A DNA stretch of 64,000 bases from Oscillibacter valericigenes. GTDB taxonomy: Bacteria; Bacillota; Clostridia; Oscillospirales; Oscillospiraceae. Positions 41,544 through 49,999 of this stretch are shown here, piece by piece (the first letter of the stretch is position 1; the number at the start of each line of letters is the position of its first letter). Position numbers and translations under genes: made by a program. The DNA is taken from the NCBI RefSeq assembly GCF_021531435.1, contig NZ_JAFBIS010000012.1, positions 1 to 64,000 on the forward strand, written 5' to 3'. The notes below the pieces were generated by a model. It saw only the letters and a program-made list of their open reading frames with translations. It had not been told where the DNA came from and made no database searches.

Positions 41544-43412
41544 TCAGAGTTTTTTCACGATCAGCGCCCGGATGGCATTCAGAACGGCCAGCACCATGAC
41601 GCCCACATCCGCGAAAATGGCGACCCACATGTTGGCGACGCCCAGCGCACCTAAAGCCAGGCAGACCAGCTTGATGCCAATGGCAAAATAAATGTTCTCG
41701 TAGACGATGCGCATACACTTCCGGGCGATCCGGATAGCCGTCACGATCTTCATCGGGTCGTCATCCATCAGCACCACGTCCGCTGCCTCAATAGCGGCGT
41801 CGGAGCCCAAGGCGCCCATGGCGATGCCGATATCCGCCCGGGAGAGGACAGGGGCGTCGTTGATGCCGTCACCCACAAAAGCCAGCCGCTCCTTGGGACC
41901 TTTCCGGTCCAGCAGCGCCTCGATCCGGTCCACCTTATCCGCGGGCAGCAGCTCACTGTGGACCTCGTCCACGCCCAATTCCTGAGCCACCTGCCGCGCA
42001 ACGCGCTCCGTATCGCCGGTGAGCATGACCGTCTTGCGGATGCCGGCCTTCCGCAGTTCCCGGATGGCCTGGGCCGACGTGGGCTTTGCCACATCGGAGA
42101 TCAGGACATGTCCGGCATAGCTGCCGCCGATGGCCACATGGACGATGGTACCTACATGATGGCACGGGATCGCCTCCACGTCAAGCCTCCGCATCAGCTT
42201 TTCATTGCCCACCGCCACGCTGACGCCATCCACTTTGGCCGTGACGCCGTTGCCGCTGATCTCCTCCACATCTGTCACCCGGTTCTCGTCCAGAGGCTTT
42301 CCGTAGGCCTCCTTCAAACTGCGGCTGATGGGGTGGGAGGAAAAGCTCTCGGCCAGAGCCGCATATTCCAGCAGCTTCTCCTCTTCCACCTGATTGTGAT
42401 GGACGCCCACCACCTCAAAAACGCCCCGTGTCAGGGTGCCGGTTTTGTCAAACACCACATACCGGGTCTGGGCCAGAGTCTCCAGATAGTTAGAGCCCTT
42501 CACCAGTACACCGGCATGGCTGGCGCCGCCAATGCCCGCGAAAAAGCTCAGGGGGATACTGATGACCAGCGCGCACGGGCAGCTGATGACCAGGAACGTC
42601 AGGGCACGATAGACCCACTGGCCCCACTGGGGCGCGCGCCCCAGCAGCAGCATGACCAGCGGAGGCAATACCGCCAGCGCCAGCGCGCTGTAACAGACAG
42701 CAGGGGTGTAGTAATGGGCAAAACGGGAGATAAACCGCTCGGACTGGGATTTTTTGGAGCTGGAGTTCTCCACCAGGTCCAGGATCTTTGAAACCGTGGA
42801 CTCTCCGAATTCCCGGGTGGTGCGGATCTTCAGCACGCCGTTCATGTTGATGCAGCCGCTGATGATGTCGTCGCCGGGCTTGACATCCCGGGGCAGGCTT
42901 TCGCCGGTGAGGGCGCTGGTGTTCAGCGCCGCTTTTCCCTCCATCACCACGCCGTCAATGGGAACCTTCTCGCCGGGCTGGACCACGATGACCGTGCCAA
43001 CTTCCACCTCATCCGGGTCCACCCGCTCCAGACCGTTTTCACCCTCAATGTTGGCGTAATCGGGCCGGATGTCCATGAGCTGGCTGATATTCCTGCGGCT
43101 CCTGCCCACGGCATAGCTCTGGAACAGCTCGCCGATCTGATAGAACAGCATGACGGCTGTTCCCTCCTTGTAGTCGCCTAAGATCATGGCGCCCACGGTG
43201 GCCACCGCCATCAGGAAATTCTCATCGAACACCTGCCGGTTACAGATCCCTTTCCAGGCTTTCAGCAGAATATCATAGCCGATCACAAGGTAAGGGAGCA
43301 GATACAGGAGCAGCTGCACAGGTCCCTCCGGCACCGGCAGCACGGTCAGAAGCACCAGCAGCGCCACTGCCGCCAGGATGCGCACCAGCATCTTTTTCTG
43401 TTTCTTATTCAT
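41544..43412 (-). CDS. P1B-type heavy-metal efflux ATPase (Zn/Cd/Pb)
   Basis: A 622-residue ATPase of the ZntA/CadA type lacking an N-terminal HMA domain. Motifs: TGES in SALTGESLPRD, the metal-site SCPCALVISIPLSFFAG, phosphorylation DKTGTLTRG, HP in SSHPIS, GDGINDAP. Helix 7-8 residues GIKLVCL and ADVGVM (K and D) fit the P1B-2 Zn/Cd/Pb group rather than Cu. It starts 48 nt after the separate HMA gene and ends 12 nt before arsR. Confidence 0.95.
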   Translation of the reverse strand: MNKKQKKMLVRILAAVALLVLLTVLPVPEGPVQLLLYLLPYLVIGYDILLKAWKGICNRQVFDENFLMAVATVGAMILGDYKEGTAVMLFYQIGELFQSYAVGRSRRNISQLMDIRPDYANIEGENGLERVDPDEVEVGTVIVVQPGEKVPIDGVVMEGKAALNTSALTGESLPRDVKPGDDIISGCINMNGVLKIRTTREFGESTVSKILDLVENSSSKKSQSERFISRFAHYYTPAVCYSALALAVLPPLVMLLLGRAPQWGQWVYRALTFLVISCPCALVISIPLSFFAGIGGASHAGVLVKGSNYLETLAQTRYVVFDKTGTLTRGVFEVVGVHHNQVEEEKLLEYAALAESFSSHPISRSLKEAYGKPLDENRVTDVEEISGNGVTAKVDGVSVAVGNEKLMRRLDVEAIPCHHVGTIVHVAIGGSYAGHVLISDVAKPTSAQAIRELRKAGIRKTVMLTGDTERVARQVAQELGVDEVHSELLPADKVDRIEALLDRKGPKERLAFVGDGINDAPVLSRADIGIAMGALGSDAAIEAADVVLMDDDPMKIVTAIRIARKCMRIVYENIYFAIGIKLVCLALGALGVANMWVAIFADVGVMVLAVLNAIRALIVKKL

Positions 43413-43460
43413 AGGGTCCTCCTCCGATTCCCAACAGAGCGCGGCCTCCCGCCGGCGCGC

Positions 43461-43679
43461 TTACAGGAAGATCTCGCAGTCGTCCTCGACCTTCTTGCAG
43501 TTCTTCAAAACTTCCTGCATCACAGCCTTGGGGTCCTGGCCGTCCTCGAATTCAACGATCATTTTCAGCGCCATAAAGTTCACGGTGGCGTCCGCGACGC
43601 CGGCGGTCTTCTTGGCGGCCTCCTCCATTTTGTTGGCGCAGTTGGCGCAGTCCACATCGATCTTATAAGTCTTTTTCAT
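43461..43679 (-). CDS. HMA-domain metal-binding protein
   Basis: A 72-residue ferredoxin-fold heavy-metal-associated domain with the CANC motif (KIDVDCANCANKMEEAAKKTAGV). The DCANCA context is that of Zn/Cd-type HMA domains. It supplies in trans the domain missing from the ATPase and may hand metal to it. It also has C-terminal Cys residues (KNCKKVEDDCEIFL). First gene of the operon. Confidence 0.92.
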   Translation of the reverse strand: MKKTYKIDVDCANCANKMEEAAKKTAGVADATVNFMALKMIVEFEDGQDPKAVMQEVLKNCKKVEDDCEIFL

Positions 43680-43706
43680 GTTTGGTAGCCCCTTTCTAAT
43701 TGCTTA

Positions 43707-43732
43707 AACAAATGAGCACTTGTTCATTTGTT
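43707..43732. promoter_or_regulatory. ArsR-type operator
   Basis: Perfect 9-bp inverted repeat AACAAATGA (43707-43715) / TCATTTGTT (43724-43732). The core read on minus, ATGAACA-AG-TGCTCAT, fits the imperfect 7-2-7 dyad of ArsR/SmtB operators. It covers +1 onward of the operon promoter, a typical repression position. Confidence 0.8.
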
Positions 43733-43738
43733 GATTTG

Positions 43739-43767
43739 AGTGTAATCCTTTCGTCCGGGAATGTCAA
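43739..43767 (-). promoter_or_regulatory. promoter for HMA-ATPase-arsR operon
   Basis: Minus-strand TTGACA (43762-43767), 17 bp, TACACT (43739-43744); start of transcription would fall at about 43732, inside the operator edge. Confidence 0.8.
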
Positions 43768-43837
43768 GCACTTTCCTTATAAAATGATTTTGGCGACAAA
43801 TGTGTATGGCTGTGCCCGCTTTGACGCAAACTTTTCA

Positions 43838-43866
43838 TTGATTCCCCATCAACCATATTGTATAAT
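43838..43866 (+). promoter_or_regulatory. promoter for Rrf2 gene
   Basis: TTGATT (43838-43843), 17 bp, TATAAT (43861-43866); ATG 31 nt later. Confidence 0.75.
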
Positions 43867-43896
43867 AGGTTTCACAAAGGAAGAGGAGGCTTTTCC

Positions 43897-44328
43897 ATGC
43901 TGATTTCAACAAAGGGACGCTATGCGCTGCGGGTCATGGTGGATCTGGCGGAGCATCAGTCTGAGGGCTTTATCCCTCTGAAAGTGATCGCGGAGCGGCA
44001 GGAAATCTCTGAAAAATATTTAGAGAGCATCATCAAGCTCCTGGTGAAGGCCAAGCTTTTGAACGGCGTGCGGGGGAAAGGCGGCGGCTACCGCCTGACG
44101 AAATCCCCCGACCAATACACGGTAGGCAGCATCCTGCGTCTGACAGAGGAATCCCTGGCCCCGGTGGCCTGTCTGGAGGAAGGCGCCGCCTCCTGCCCGC
44201 GAATGGCGCAGTGCCGTACCCTTCCGCTGTGGCAGGGACTGAATCAGGTCATTAACGACTACCTGGACAACGTCACGATTGTGGACCTGGTGCAATCCGG
44301 CACCAGTGGCAATGACTATGTGATCTGA
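43897..44328 (+). CDS. Rrf2 family transcriptional regulator (IscR-like)
   Basis: A 143-residue winged-helix regulator: MLISTKGRYALRVMVDLAEH, IAERQEISEKYLESIIKLLVKAKLL and GKGGGYRLTKSP are diagnostic. Three Cys in CLEEGAASCPRMAQC (C-x7-C-x5-C) suggest an Fe-S cluster as in IscR, with slightly different spacing. The iscS/iscU genes it would normally control are not adjacent; it is monocistronic. RBS AGAGGAGG. Confidence 0.9.
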   Translation: MLISTKGRYALRVMVDLAEHQSEGFIPLKVIAERQEISEKYLESIIKLLVKAKLLNGVRGKGGGYRLTKSPDQYTVGSILRLTEESLAPVACLEEGAASCPRMAQCRTLPLWQGLNQVINDYLDNVTIVDLVQSGTSGNDYVI

Positions 44329-44337
44329 CCGATCCCC

Positions 44338-44379
44338 AAAAAGCAGCCCGCCAACGCTCCTGTTGGCGGGCTGCTTTTT
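44338..44379. terminator. bidirectional terminator after Rrf2 gene
   Basis: Eighteen-bp perfect stem AAAAAGCAGCCCGCCAAC / GTTGGCGGGCTGCTTTTT with a 6-nt loop. Confidence 0.93.
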
Positions 44380-44394
44380 CACGGTACATGCTCC

Positions 44395-44766
44395 TTATTC
44401 CCGGACTCCCTGGATCTCCAGCAATTCCACCACCGCCTGTCCTCTGGCGGTGAGCGCCATGCTCCCCTGGCAGGGATACTGTCCGTAGGCCCCATAATCA
44501 AAATTCGTCAGGGGCAGGTCATAGTCCAGCCGGATCAGCCGCTTGATCTCCAGCCCCGTAATGGCGGCGCTGTACTCCTCCGCATGCTCCGTCCCCTCTT
44601 CCAGGTAAACCGGCGTCTCCGAATCCCAGCGCCGGGCCACAGGGAGAAACGGGAACTGAGCAAACCGGCGCAGCAAGCCGATCTCCTGCCGCGTCAGCTC
44701 CAGCTCCCCGCAGCCGCCGCAGCTTCCGCCGCAGCAGGCGCCGCATCCATCATGTCCGCATCCCAT
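44395..44766 (-). CDS. uncharacterised small protein with Cys-rich N-terminus
   Basis: A 123-residue protein I do not recognise. The first 20 residues are almost only Gly and Cys (MGCGHDGCGACCGGSCGGCG: C3, C8, C11, C12, C16, C19) and could bind a metal ion or Fe-S cluster. The rest (TRQEIGLLRRFAQFPFLPV ... LTARGQAVVELLEIQG) has the pattern of a winged-helix domain. It converges on the Rrf2 gene and lies downstream of recQ on the same strand. Codon use looks like its neighbours. Confidence 0.65.
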   Translation of the reverse strand: MGCGHDGCGACCGGSCGGCGELELTRQEIGLLRRFAQFPFLPVARRWDSETPVYLEEGTEHAEEYSAAITGLEIKRLIRLDYDLPLTNFDYGAYGQYPCQGSMALTARGQAVVELLEIQGVRE

Positions 44767-44898
44767 ATCCTGTCATTCTCTCCTTTTGTCATGATTCCGC
44801 CCCCTGACGGGACTAGCTTTCCACCGAAGCCGCATCATATCCGGCAGACACGCCGCTTTTCTCTCAGCAAAACACGGGAAAAGCAAAATGCTCCACAC

Positions 44899-46701
44899 CT
44901 ATATACCGCCGATCTCCTCCAGAACCTGTTTTCCGTACTTTCTCGCTTTCGCGTCGCCGATGCCGCTGACGGACTTCAGCTCCTCCAAGGTGCGGGGCCG
45001 GACCACCGCCAGCTCCCGCAGCGTCTTGTCCGAAAATACGGCGTAGGCGGGGATGCCCTGCCGCCGGGCCAGCCGTGCCCGCAATGCCCGCAGCCGCCCG
45101 AACAGCTCCGCCTGGGCGCCGTCCAGCTCCTCCGGGACGGGACGGCGGGCGGCGGGCCGCTCCTCCTTCACCGCCCGCATATACAGGCCGCCCAGCACGG
45201 CGTCCTCCGCCCGCTCCCCCAGCAGCACCACCGGGTAGGGGCCGGGGCTGAGGGCCAGGACGCCCTCGTCGATCAAAAACCGGATGCGGTCCCGCACCTC
45301 CTTCTGGCTCATGTCCCGCAGGAGGCCGTAGGTGGCCTCTTCGTCCATGTGGTACTTCCGTACCTTGTCCGATTCCGCGCCGCAGAGTGTCTCCGCGATG
45401 ACGGACACGCCGAAGTGCTGGCCCGTCTCCATGACGCAGCGGAGGATGGCACGGGCCTCCCGACCGATGTCCACCTCCTCAAAGTTGTGGAGGCAGTTCC
45501 AGCAGGTGTCGCAGGTGTCCGGGGCCGTCTCGCCGAAATACTGCAAAATGTACTGCCGCAGGCAGCGGCGGGTCCGGCAGTAGCCCACCATCTTCCGCAG
45601 CCGCAGCATGTCCCGCTCCCGCAGGCGCTCCGCCGTTTCAGCGTCCAGCTCCTCCCGGCTCTCGCCGTGCTCGATGAGAAACTGGGCCGTCCGCACATCC
45701 CGGCCGCTGTACAGCAGGATACAGCTGGAGGGCAGGCCGTCCCGTCCGGCACGGCCCGCCTCCTGGTAGTAGCTCTCAATGTCCTTGGGCATATTATAAT
45801 GGATGACGTAGCGGACATCCGACTTGTCGATGCCCATGCCGAAGGCATTGGTGGCCACCATCACCCGGGCCCGGTCATAGAGGAAATCCTCCTGATTCCG
45901 CTGCCGTTCCTCCGGCTCCAGCCCGGCGTGGTAGCGGGTGGCGGAGACTCTCGCCTCCTGCAAAAGGCCGCAGACCTCCTCCACGGTCTTCCGGGTGGAA
46001 CAGTAGACGATGCCGCACTTGTCCGGGCGGCTTCGGACCAGCTCCAGCAGGGCTGACCGCTTGTCGGCAGGCTCCTGGACCTCGAAATACAGGTTCTTCC
46101 GGTCAAAGCCCGTGGTCACCCGCAATGGGTCCCGCAGGCCCAATAGTTTTTCGATGTCCTCCCGGACCTCCGGCGTGGCGGTGGCGGTAAAGGCCCCCAG
46201 AGGCGGGCGGCGGCCCAGCTTCTCCAGAAACGCCGGGATATGCAGATAGGAAGGACGGAAGTCCTGGCCCCACTGGGAGATGCAGTGGGCTTCGTCCACC
46301 GCCACCAGAGAGATGTCCGCGTGACAGGCGAAGTCCAGGAATCCCTCCGTCTCCAGCCGCTCCGGGGCCACGTAGATGATTTTGTACCGTCCTTCTTTTG
46401 CCCGGCTCAGGGCCAGCAGGTACTGCCTGAAGGTCAGGCTGCTGTTCAGAAATGCCGCCGGAACGCCCATCTGCACAAGCTGCGTCACCTGGTCACGCAT
46501 CAGGGACACCAGCGGTGAAATGACCAGGGTAATACCCGGCAGCAACAGGGCGGGGACCTGGTAGCAAACCGATTTTCCCGCCCCCGTGGGCATGATGGCC
46601 AGGGCGTCCCGCCCGGATAACAGCGTATCGATCACCGGCTCCTGTCCGCCCCGGAAGGCGTCGTAACCGAAATAAGTTTTCAGTGCTTCTTCTTTTGTCA
46701 T
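44899..46701 (-). CDS. recQ: ATP-dependent DNA helicase RecQ
   Basis: A 600-residue RecQ. Motif 0/I (FRGGQEPVIDTLLSGRDALAIMPTGAGKSVCYQ), DEAHCISQWGQDFRPSY, ATNAFGMGIDKSDVRYVIHYNMP, the RQC zinc site Cys (YCRTRRCLRQYIL, CDTCWNC) and a C-terminal HRDC domain (about 525-600) are all visible. Start 46701 follows AAGGAGACGGGACCC; 11 upstream codons are dispensable. Ends about 130 bp before the Cys-rich gene; the gap 44767-44898 shows nothing recognisable. Confidence 0.96.
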   Translation of the reverse strand: MTKEEALKTYFGYDAFRGGQEPVIDTLLSGRDALAIMPTGAGKSVCYQVPALLLPGITLVISPLVSLMRDQVTQLVQMGVPAAFLNSSLTFRQYLLALSRAKEGRYKIIYVAPERLETEGFLDFACHADISLVAVDEAHCISQWGQDFRPSYLHIPAFLEKLGRRPPLGAFTATATPEVREDIEKLLGLRDPLRVTTGFDRKNLYFEVQEPADKRSALLELVRSRPDKCGIVYCSTRKTVEEVCGLLQEARVSATRYHAGLEPEERQRNQEDFLYDRARVMVATNAFGMGIDKSDVRYVIHYNMPKDIESYYQEAGRAGRDGLPSSCILLYSGRDVRTAQFLIEHGESREELDAETAERLRERDMLRLRKMVGYCRTRRCLRQYILQYFGETAPDTCDTCWNCLHNFEEVDIGREARAILRCVMETGQHFGVSVIAETLCGAESDKVRKYHMDEEATYGLLRDMSQKEVRDRIRFLIDEGVLALSPGPYPVVLLGERAEDAVLGGLYMRAVKEERPAARRPVPEELDGAQAELFGRLRALRARLARRQGIPAYAVFSDKTLRELAVVRPRTLEELKSVSGIGDAKARKYGKQVLEEIGGI

Positions 46702-46762
46702 GGGTCCCGTCTCCTTTTTCACCGGACCCATCATACCACATTCGGCGGAAAAAGGGAACGGC

Positions 46763-47830
46763 TCAGCCCAGATAACTCAGCAGCCGTCCCGCCTCCAGAG
46801 CCGCCAGTGCCCGGACGCCGTCGAAGTCCACATAGGGGTTATAGACCGCCTCCAGGGCGTCGTGGCTGGCCTTGGCATCTTTCAGCGCAGCGACGCCTTC
46901 CTCACGGAGCAGCGCCGTCATGCGGGTCTGGAACCGCAGCCGGGCCTTACCTGACGGCTCCGCCATGGCGTCCAGCCGGATACGGCGGTGGGGCTTTTTC
47001 CCGTAGTCCATGCCGGGCCGGGAGGTGACAAAGGCCAGCCCCAGGCCGGGGATGAGCAGGTGCTCCGCCTGGTCGGGGGCCTCCGGGGACATGCAGAGGA
47101 TGGTGTCCCACCCCTGCTCCACGGCAGCCTCATGGAGCCGGGCCAGGTACGGCGCCGCCAGCTCCCAGCTGTCCGCGAACTCGTAGACCTTGGGGCACAG
47201 GGCGTCCACGCTGTCAAAGCACCAGAGATAGCCCTTGTGGGTAATGCTGCCCAGGAAGCGGCGGGTGGTTTTGCCCCGCCGTCCCCGCCTGCCCCGCAGC
47301 TCCCGGGCGATAATGCCCTCCACCCGGCGCTCCGCCCGGCCGGCGTCAAAGGTCTGGGCCACTGCCGTCAGGGTGTCCAGTTCCACCTGACGGGCAGCTT
47401 TCAGGCTGCGGTAGGCCCGGACGTAGGCGGCCTGATAATCGTGGGTGTGGGCCTTTACCTCTTCCGCGGCGGCTTTGGCGGCGGTGAGGTCGTAGAACCG
47501 ACCCAGGTCCACGTAGCGGTCCACCGCCGCAGGGTACTTCGGTTCCAGGACATGGGGACTGGTGCCGTCCGCGATGGCGCAGTGCAGCTCCGGCAGCACC
47601 ACGCCGTCCAGGGAGTCCGGGTCCCCGGAGCACCAGAGGTATTCCACCGCCGCGCCCGCCTGCTCCATGGTCTGCCCGATCATCCGCATGAAGGTGTTTT
47701 TCCCTACACCGGGACCGCCTTTCAAAACCATGAAGTCATATGTATCCTCCAGGTCCACCAGCTGGCCGAACAAATTCTGAAAACCGTCGCCGCTGTTGGC
47801 CCCTACAAAGAAATTCGTTACCTGAGCCAT
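46763..47830 (-). CDS. P-loop ATPase, PRK06851-like, atypical Walker A
   Basis: A 355-residue protein matching, from memory, the uncharacterised PRK06851 ATPase family by FMVLKGGPGVGKNTFMRMIG, YLWCSGDPDSLDGVVLPELH and ADGTSPHVLEPKYPAAVDRYVDLG. The Walker A ends GKN instead of the usual GKS/GKT, an unusual change at the Mg-coordinating residue. The second half contains a Walker-like LAFVTSRPGMDYG segment. Start 47830 follows GGGGAGC. Function unknown; relatives are often near sporulation genes. Confidence 0.75.
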   Translation of the reverse strand: MAQVTNFFVGANSGDGFQNLFGQLVDLEDTYDFMVLKGGPGVGKNTFMRMIGQTMEQAGAAVEYLWCSGDPDSLDGVVLPELHCAIADGTSPHVLEPKYPAAVDRYVDLGRFYDLTAAKAAAEEVKAHTHDYQAAYVRAYRSLKAARQVELDTLTAVAQTFDAGRAERRVEGIIARELRGRRGRRGKTTRRFLGSITHKGYLWCFDSVDALCPKVYEFADSWELAAPYLARLHEAAVEQGWDTILCMSPEAPDQAEHLLIPGLGLAFVTSRPGMDYGKKPHRRIRLDAMAEPSGKARLRFQTRMTALLREEGVAALKDAKASHDALEAVYNPYVDFDGVRALAALEAGRLLSYLG

Positions 47831-47895
47831 ATGCTCCCCTCCAGTTCCAAATTCATTCCAGCTTATGCCCCGCGGCCCGGACCTGACAGCCAAAC

Positions 47896-47923
47896 CTCCT
47901 GTCCTTTTCAAAAAGGACAGGAG
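47896..47923. repeat. 28-bp palindrome in divergent intergenic region
   Basis: Arms CTCCTGTCCTTTT and AAAAGGACAGGAG are perfect 13-bp inverted repeats with CA between. It lies upstream of both diverging genes (ATPase start 47830, DacA start 48007), so it does not sit at an operon end. Either a regulator site or a stable 5' UTR hairpin of the minus-strand gene. Confidence 0.7.
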
Positions 47924-48006
47924 AAAATTTTCCCAACCTCAGAATTGATGGTGAAATCTTCCGGCATTTGTGCTATGATGAAAAAAATACCTGCAAGGAG
48001 CCATTC

Positions 48007-49080
48007 ATGGACGAACGATATACACCGGTCCTCTCCGACGAGGAACGGGCAGCCCTCCGTGCCCAGCGGGCGAAGCGGCGCAGAGCCGCTCAGCAGGCCC
48101 GCCGCCGCAGGCAACTCCGGCAGCTGCTGCCCGTGGGCGCCCTTCTTTTAATTCTGACCTGCCTTTTGGCCGGCTGGGCCTCTCACCGTGCGAAAGAAGA
48201 ACCGGAACCAGAAGCAGAAGTTCCCGCTGCCCTTGTTTTTGAAGAAACCGCCCCACCTGAGCCGGAACCGCTTTGGACTCCGGCGGCATCAGCGGATACC
48301 GTCTTACTGGACGACGCCCTTCCCAGCGCTTACGCCGTGGTCATCGACCGCTCCAGCGGCAGCATCCTGGCGGAGAAAGATTCCGAGGCTGTCATCAGCC
48401 CCGCCTCCATGACGAAGATTATGACGCTGCTGGTGGCCGTGGAAAACCTGAAAAGTCTGGACGACACCGTCCCTATTACCATCGACATCACGGATTACTG
48501 CTTCGTCAACGACTGCAGCGTAGTGGGCTATGAGCTGAACGAATCAGCCACAGTCCGGGAGCTGCTGTATGGCACCATCCTCCCCTCCGGCGCCGACGCA
48601 GCCCTGGCCCTGGCCATTTATATCGCCGGGTCCCACGAGGCCTTTGTAGAGCTGATGAACGAAAAGGCAGAGGAGCTGGGCATTGCGGAGACCACCCATT
48701 TTACAAACTGCGTGGGGCTGTACGACGAAGCCCACCACTGCACTGTTCGGGACATGGCGGTCATTCTGAACGCCGCCATGGAAAATGAGCTGTGCCGGGA
48801 GGTGCTGGACGCCCGCACTTACGAAACAGCCCCCACGCCGGAGCATCCGGAGGGGCAGATCCTCTCCAACTGGTTCCTCCGGCGCATTGAGGACAAGGAC
48901 ACCGGCGATGTGGAGGTCATCGGCGCCAAGACCGGCTACGTGATGCAGTCCGGCAACTGCGCCGCCAGCTGCGGCCGGGACAGCGATGGGAATGAGTATA
49001 TCTGTGTCACCGGCAACGCATACAGCTCCTGGCGGGCCATTTACGACCATGTGGAGCTTTATAAGACTTACTGCAATTGA
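48007..49080 (+). CDS. D-alanyl-D-alanine carboxypeptidase (DacA-like, S11)
   Basis: A 357-residue membrane-anchored peptidase: short basic cytoplasmic tail, one membrane helix (about 39-58), acidic linker, then an S11 domain. Active-site SxxK is SMTK (ISPASMTKIM), the third motif is AKTGYV; the second motif reads SGA (LPSGADAALALA) where SxN is usual, as in some clostridial members. It trims peptidoglycan stem peptides. An extended -10 (TGCTATGAT, about 47972-47980) lies before the ATG, RBS AAGGAG. Confidence 0.9.
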   Translation: MDERYTPVLSDEERAALRAQRAKRRRAAQQARRRRQLRQLLPVGALLLILTCLLAGWASHRAKEEPEPEAEVPAALVFEETAPPEPEPLWTPAASADTVLLDDALPSAYAVVIDRSSGSILAEKDSEAVISPASMTKIMTLLVAVENLKSLDDTVPITIDITDYCFVNDCSVVGYELNESATVRELLYGTILPSGADAALALAIYIAGSHEAFVELMNEKAEELGIAETTHFTNCVGLYDEAHHCTVRDMAVILNAAMENELCREVLDARTYETAPTPEHPEGQILSNWFLRRIEDKDTGDVEVIGAKTGYVMQSGNCAASCGRDSDGNEYICVTGNAYSSWRAIYDHVELYKTYCN

Positions 49081-49081
49081 G

Positions 49082-49112
49082 AAGGAGACATCCCGGATGG
49101 GATGTCTCCTTT
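49082..49112 (+). terminator. terminator-like hairpin after DacA gene
   Basis: Thirteen-bp perfect stem AAGGAGACATCCC / GGGATGTCTCCTT with loop GGAT, starting right after the stop codon; short T-run. Confidence 0.75.
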
Positions 49113-49133
49113 GCCGCATAGATATGGACCTGG

Positions 49134-49949
49134 TTACAGGAATGTCTCGTTCTCCCTGGGCTCCGCAAAGTTCTGTTCCAGCATCTTCACATGGGACAGG
49201 AAGGCCTCATCGTCGAAATACTTGGCCCCCTTGGTGCATTTTCGGACACACCGCTGGCACTTGATGCAGGTACCGGGCACGCTGGACACATCCTTCGGGT
49301 CGATGGCCCCCATGGGGCACAGCCTGGCGCAGGCGCCGCAGTTCGTGCATTTGGAGAGATCGGTCTTAGGCTTGGCCTTCAGGAATTTGACAGGCTGGCC
49401 GTCAACGCCTTTTGGCACGTAATAAGGAGCCGCCGCGTCGCCGGGGGCCTTGACCGGGCCGGAAGTATCTGTTAAGTTTTTTAGCTTTACAGTTATTCGC
49501 TTGGCAAATTCCTTCATCTCAAAAAGGTCGCTCCAGCCGGGACGACCGTAAGCCAGCTCATCGGTGAAGGCATGCTGCCCCACAAAGGCCCCGGCAGCCA
49601 CGGTATGGAAGCCGTCACCCTCCAGAACCGCACACAATTCCGCCAGGGAATTGTCATAATTTCGGTTGCCGAAGGTCACGACCGCAACCGCAAGGGCGCC
49701 ATTTCCATGGAAGCGGCTCTGGAAGTCCGGCAGCAGCTTATTGGGCATTTTTCCGGCATAGGTTGGCGTGCCGATGACCACCAGGTCATTTTCTGTAAAG
49801 GAATATTCCTTTTCACGCTCAGAGGGTTTTGTGAAGCTCACCCGCTCCAGCGGCAGGCCCAGCTTCGCCGCCAGTTCTTCGGCGATGGTACGCACCGTCT
49901 TGTCCGTATTGCCGGTAGCGCTGTAAGAAACTGCCCATATCTTTTCCAT
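49134..49949 (-). CDS. EFR1-family flavodoxin-ferredoxin protein
   Basis: A 271-residue fusion of an N-terminal flavodoxin-like domain (SYSATGNTDKTVRTIAEELA FMN loop at 8-14; GTPTYAGKMPNKLL) and a C-terminal 2[4Fe-4S] ferredoxin (CTNCGACARLCPMGAI and CIKCQRCVRKCTKGAK). It likely shuttles electrons; partner enzymes are not evident from neighbours. Start 49949 follows AAAGGAGG. Confidence 0.9.
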   Translation of the reverse strand: MEKIWAVSYSATGNTDKTVRTIAEELAAKLGLPLERVSFTKPSEREKEYSFTENDLVVIGTPTYAGKMPNKLLPDFQSRFHGNGALAVAVVTFGNRNYDNSLAELCAVLEGDGFHTVAAGAFVGQHAFTDELAYGRPGWSDLFEMKEFAKRITVKLKNLTDTSGPVKAPGDAAAPYYVPKGVDGQPVKFLKAKPKTDLSKCTNCGACARLCPMGAIDPKDVSSVPGTCIKCQRCVRKCTKGAKYFDDEAFLSHVKMLEQNFAEPRENETFL

Positions 49950-49966
49950 TGTACAATCCTCCTTTT

Positions 49967-49997
49967 GAAAAAGGCACCCCGTCGCGGGGTGCCTTTT
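49967..49997 (-). terminator. terminator between the small Cys protein gene and EFR1 gene
   Basis: Thirteen-bp perfect stem AAAAGGCACCCCG / CGGGGTGCCTTTT, loop TCG; A-run on the left gives a minus-strand T-run. Confidence 0.85.
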
Positions 49998-49999
49998 CA

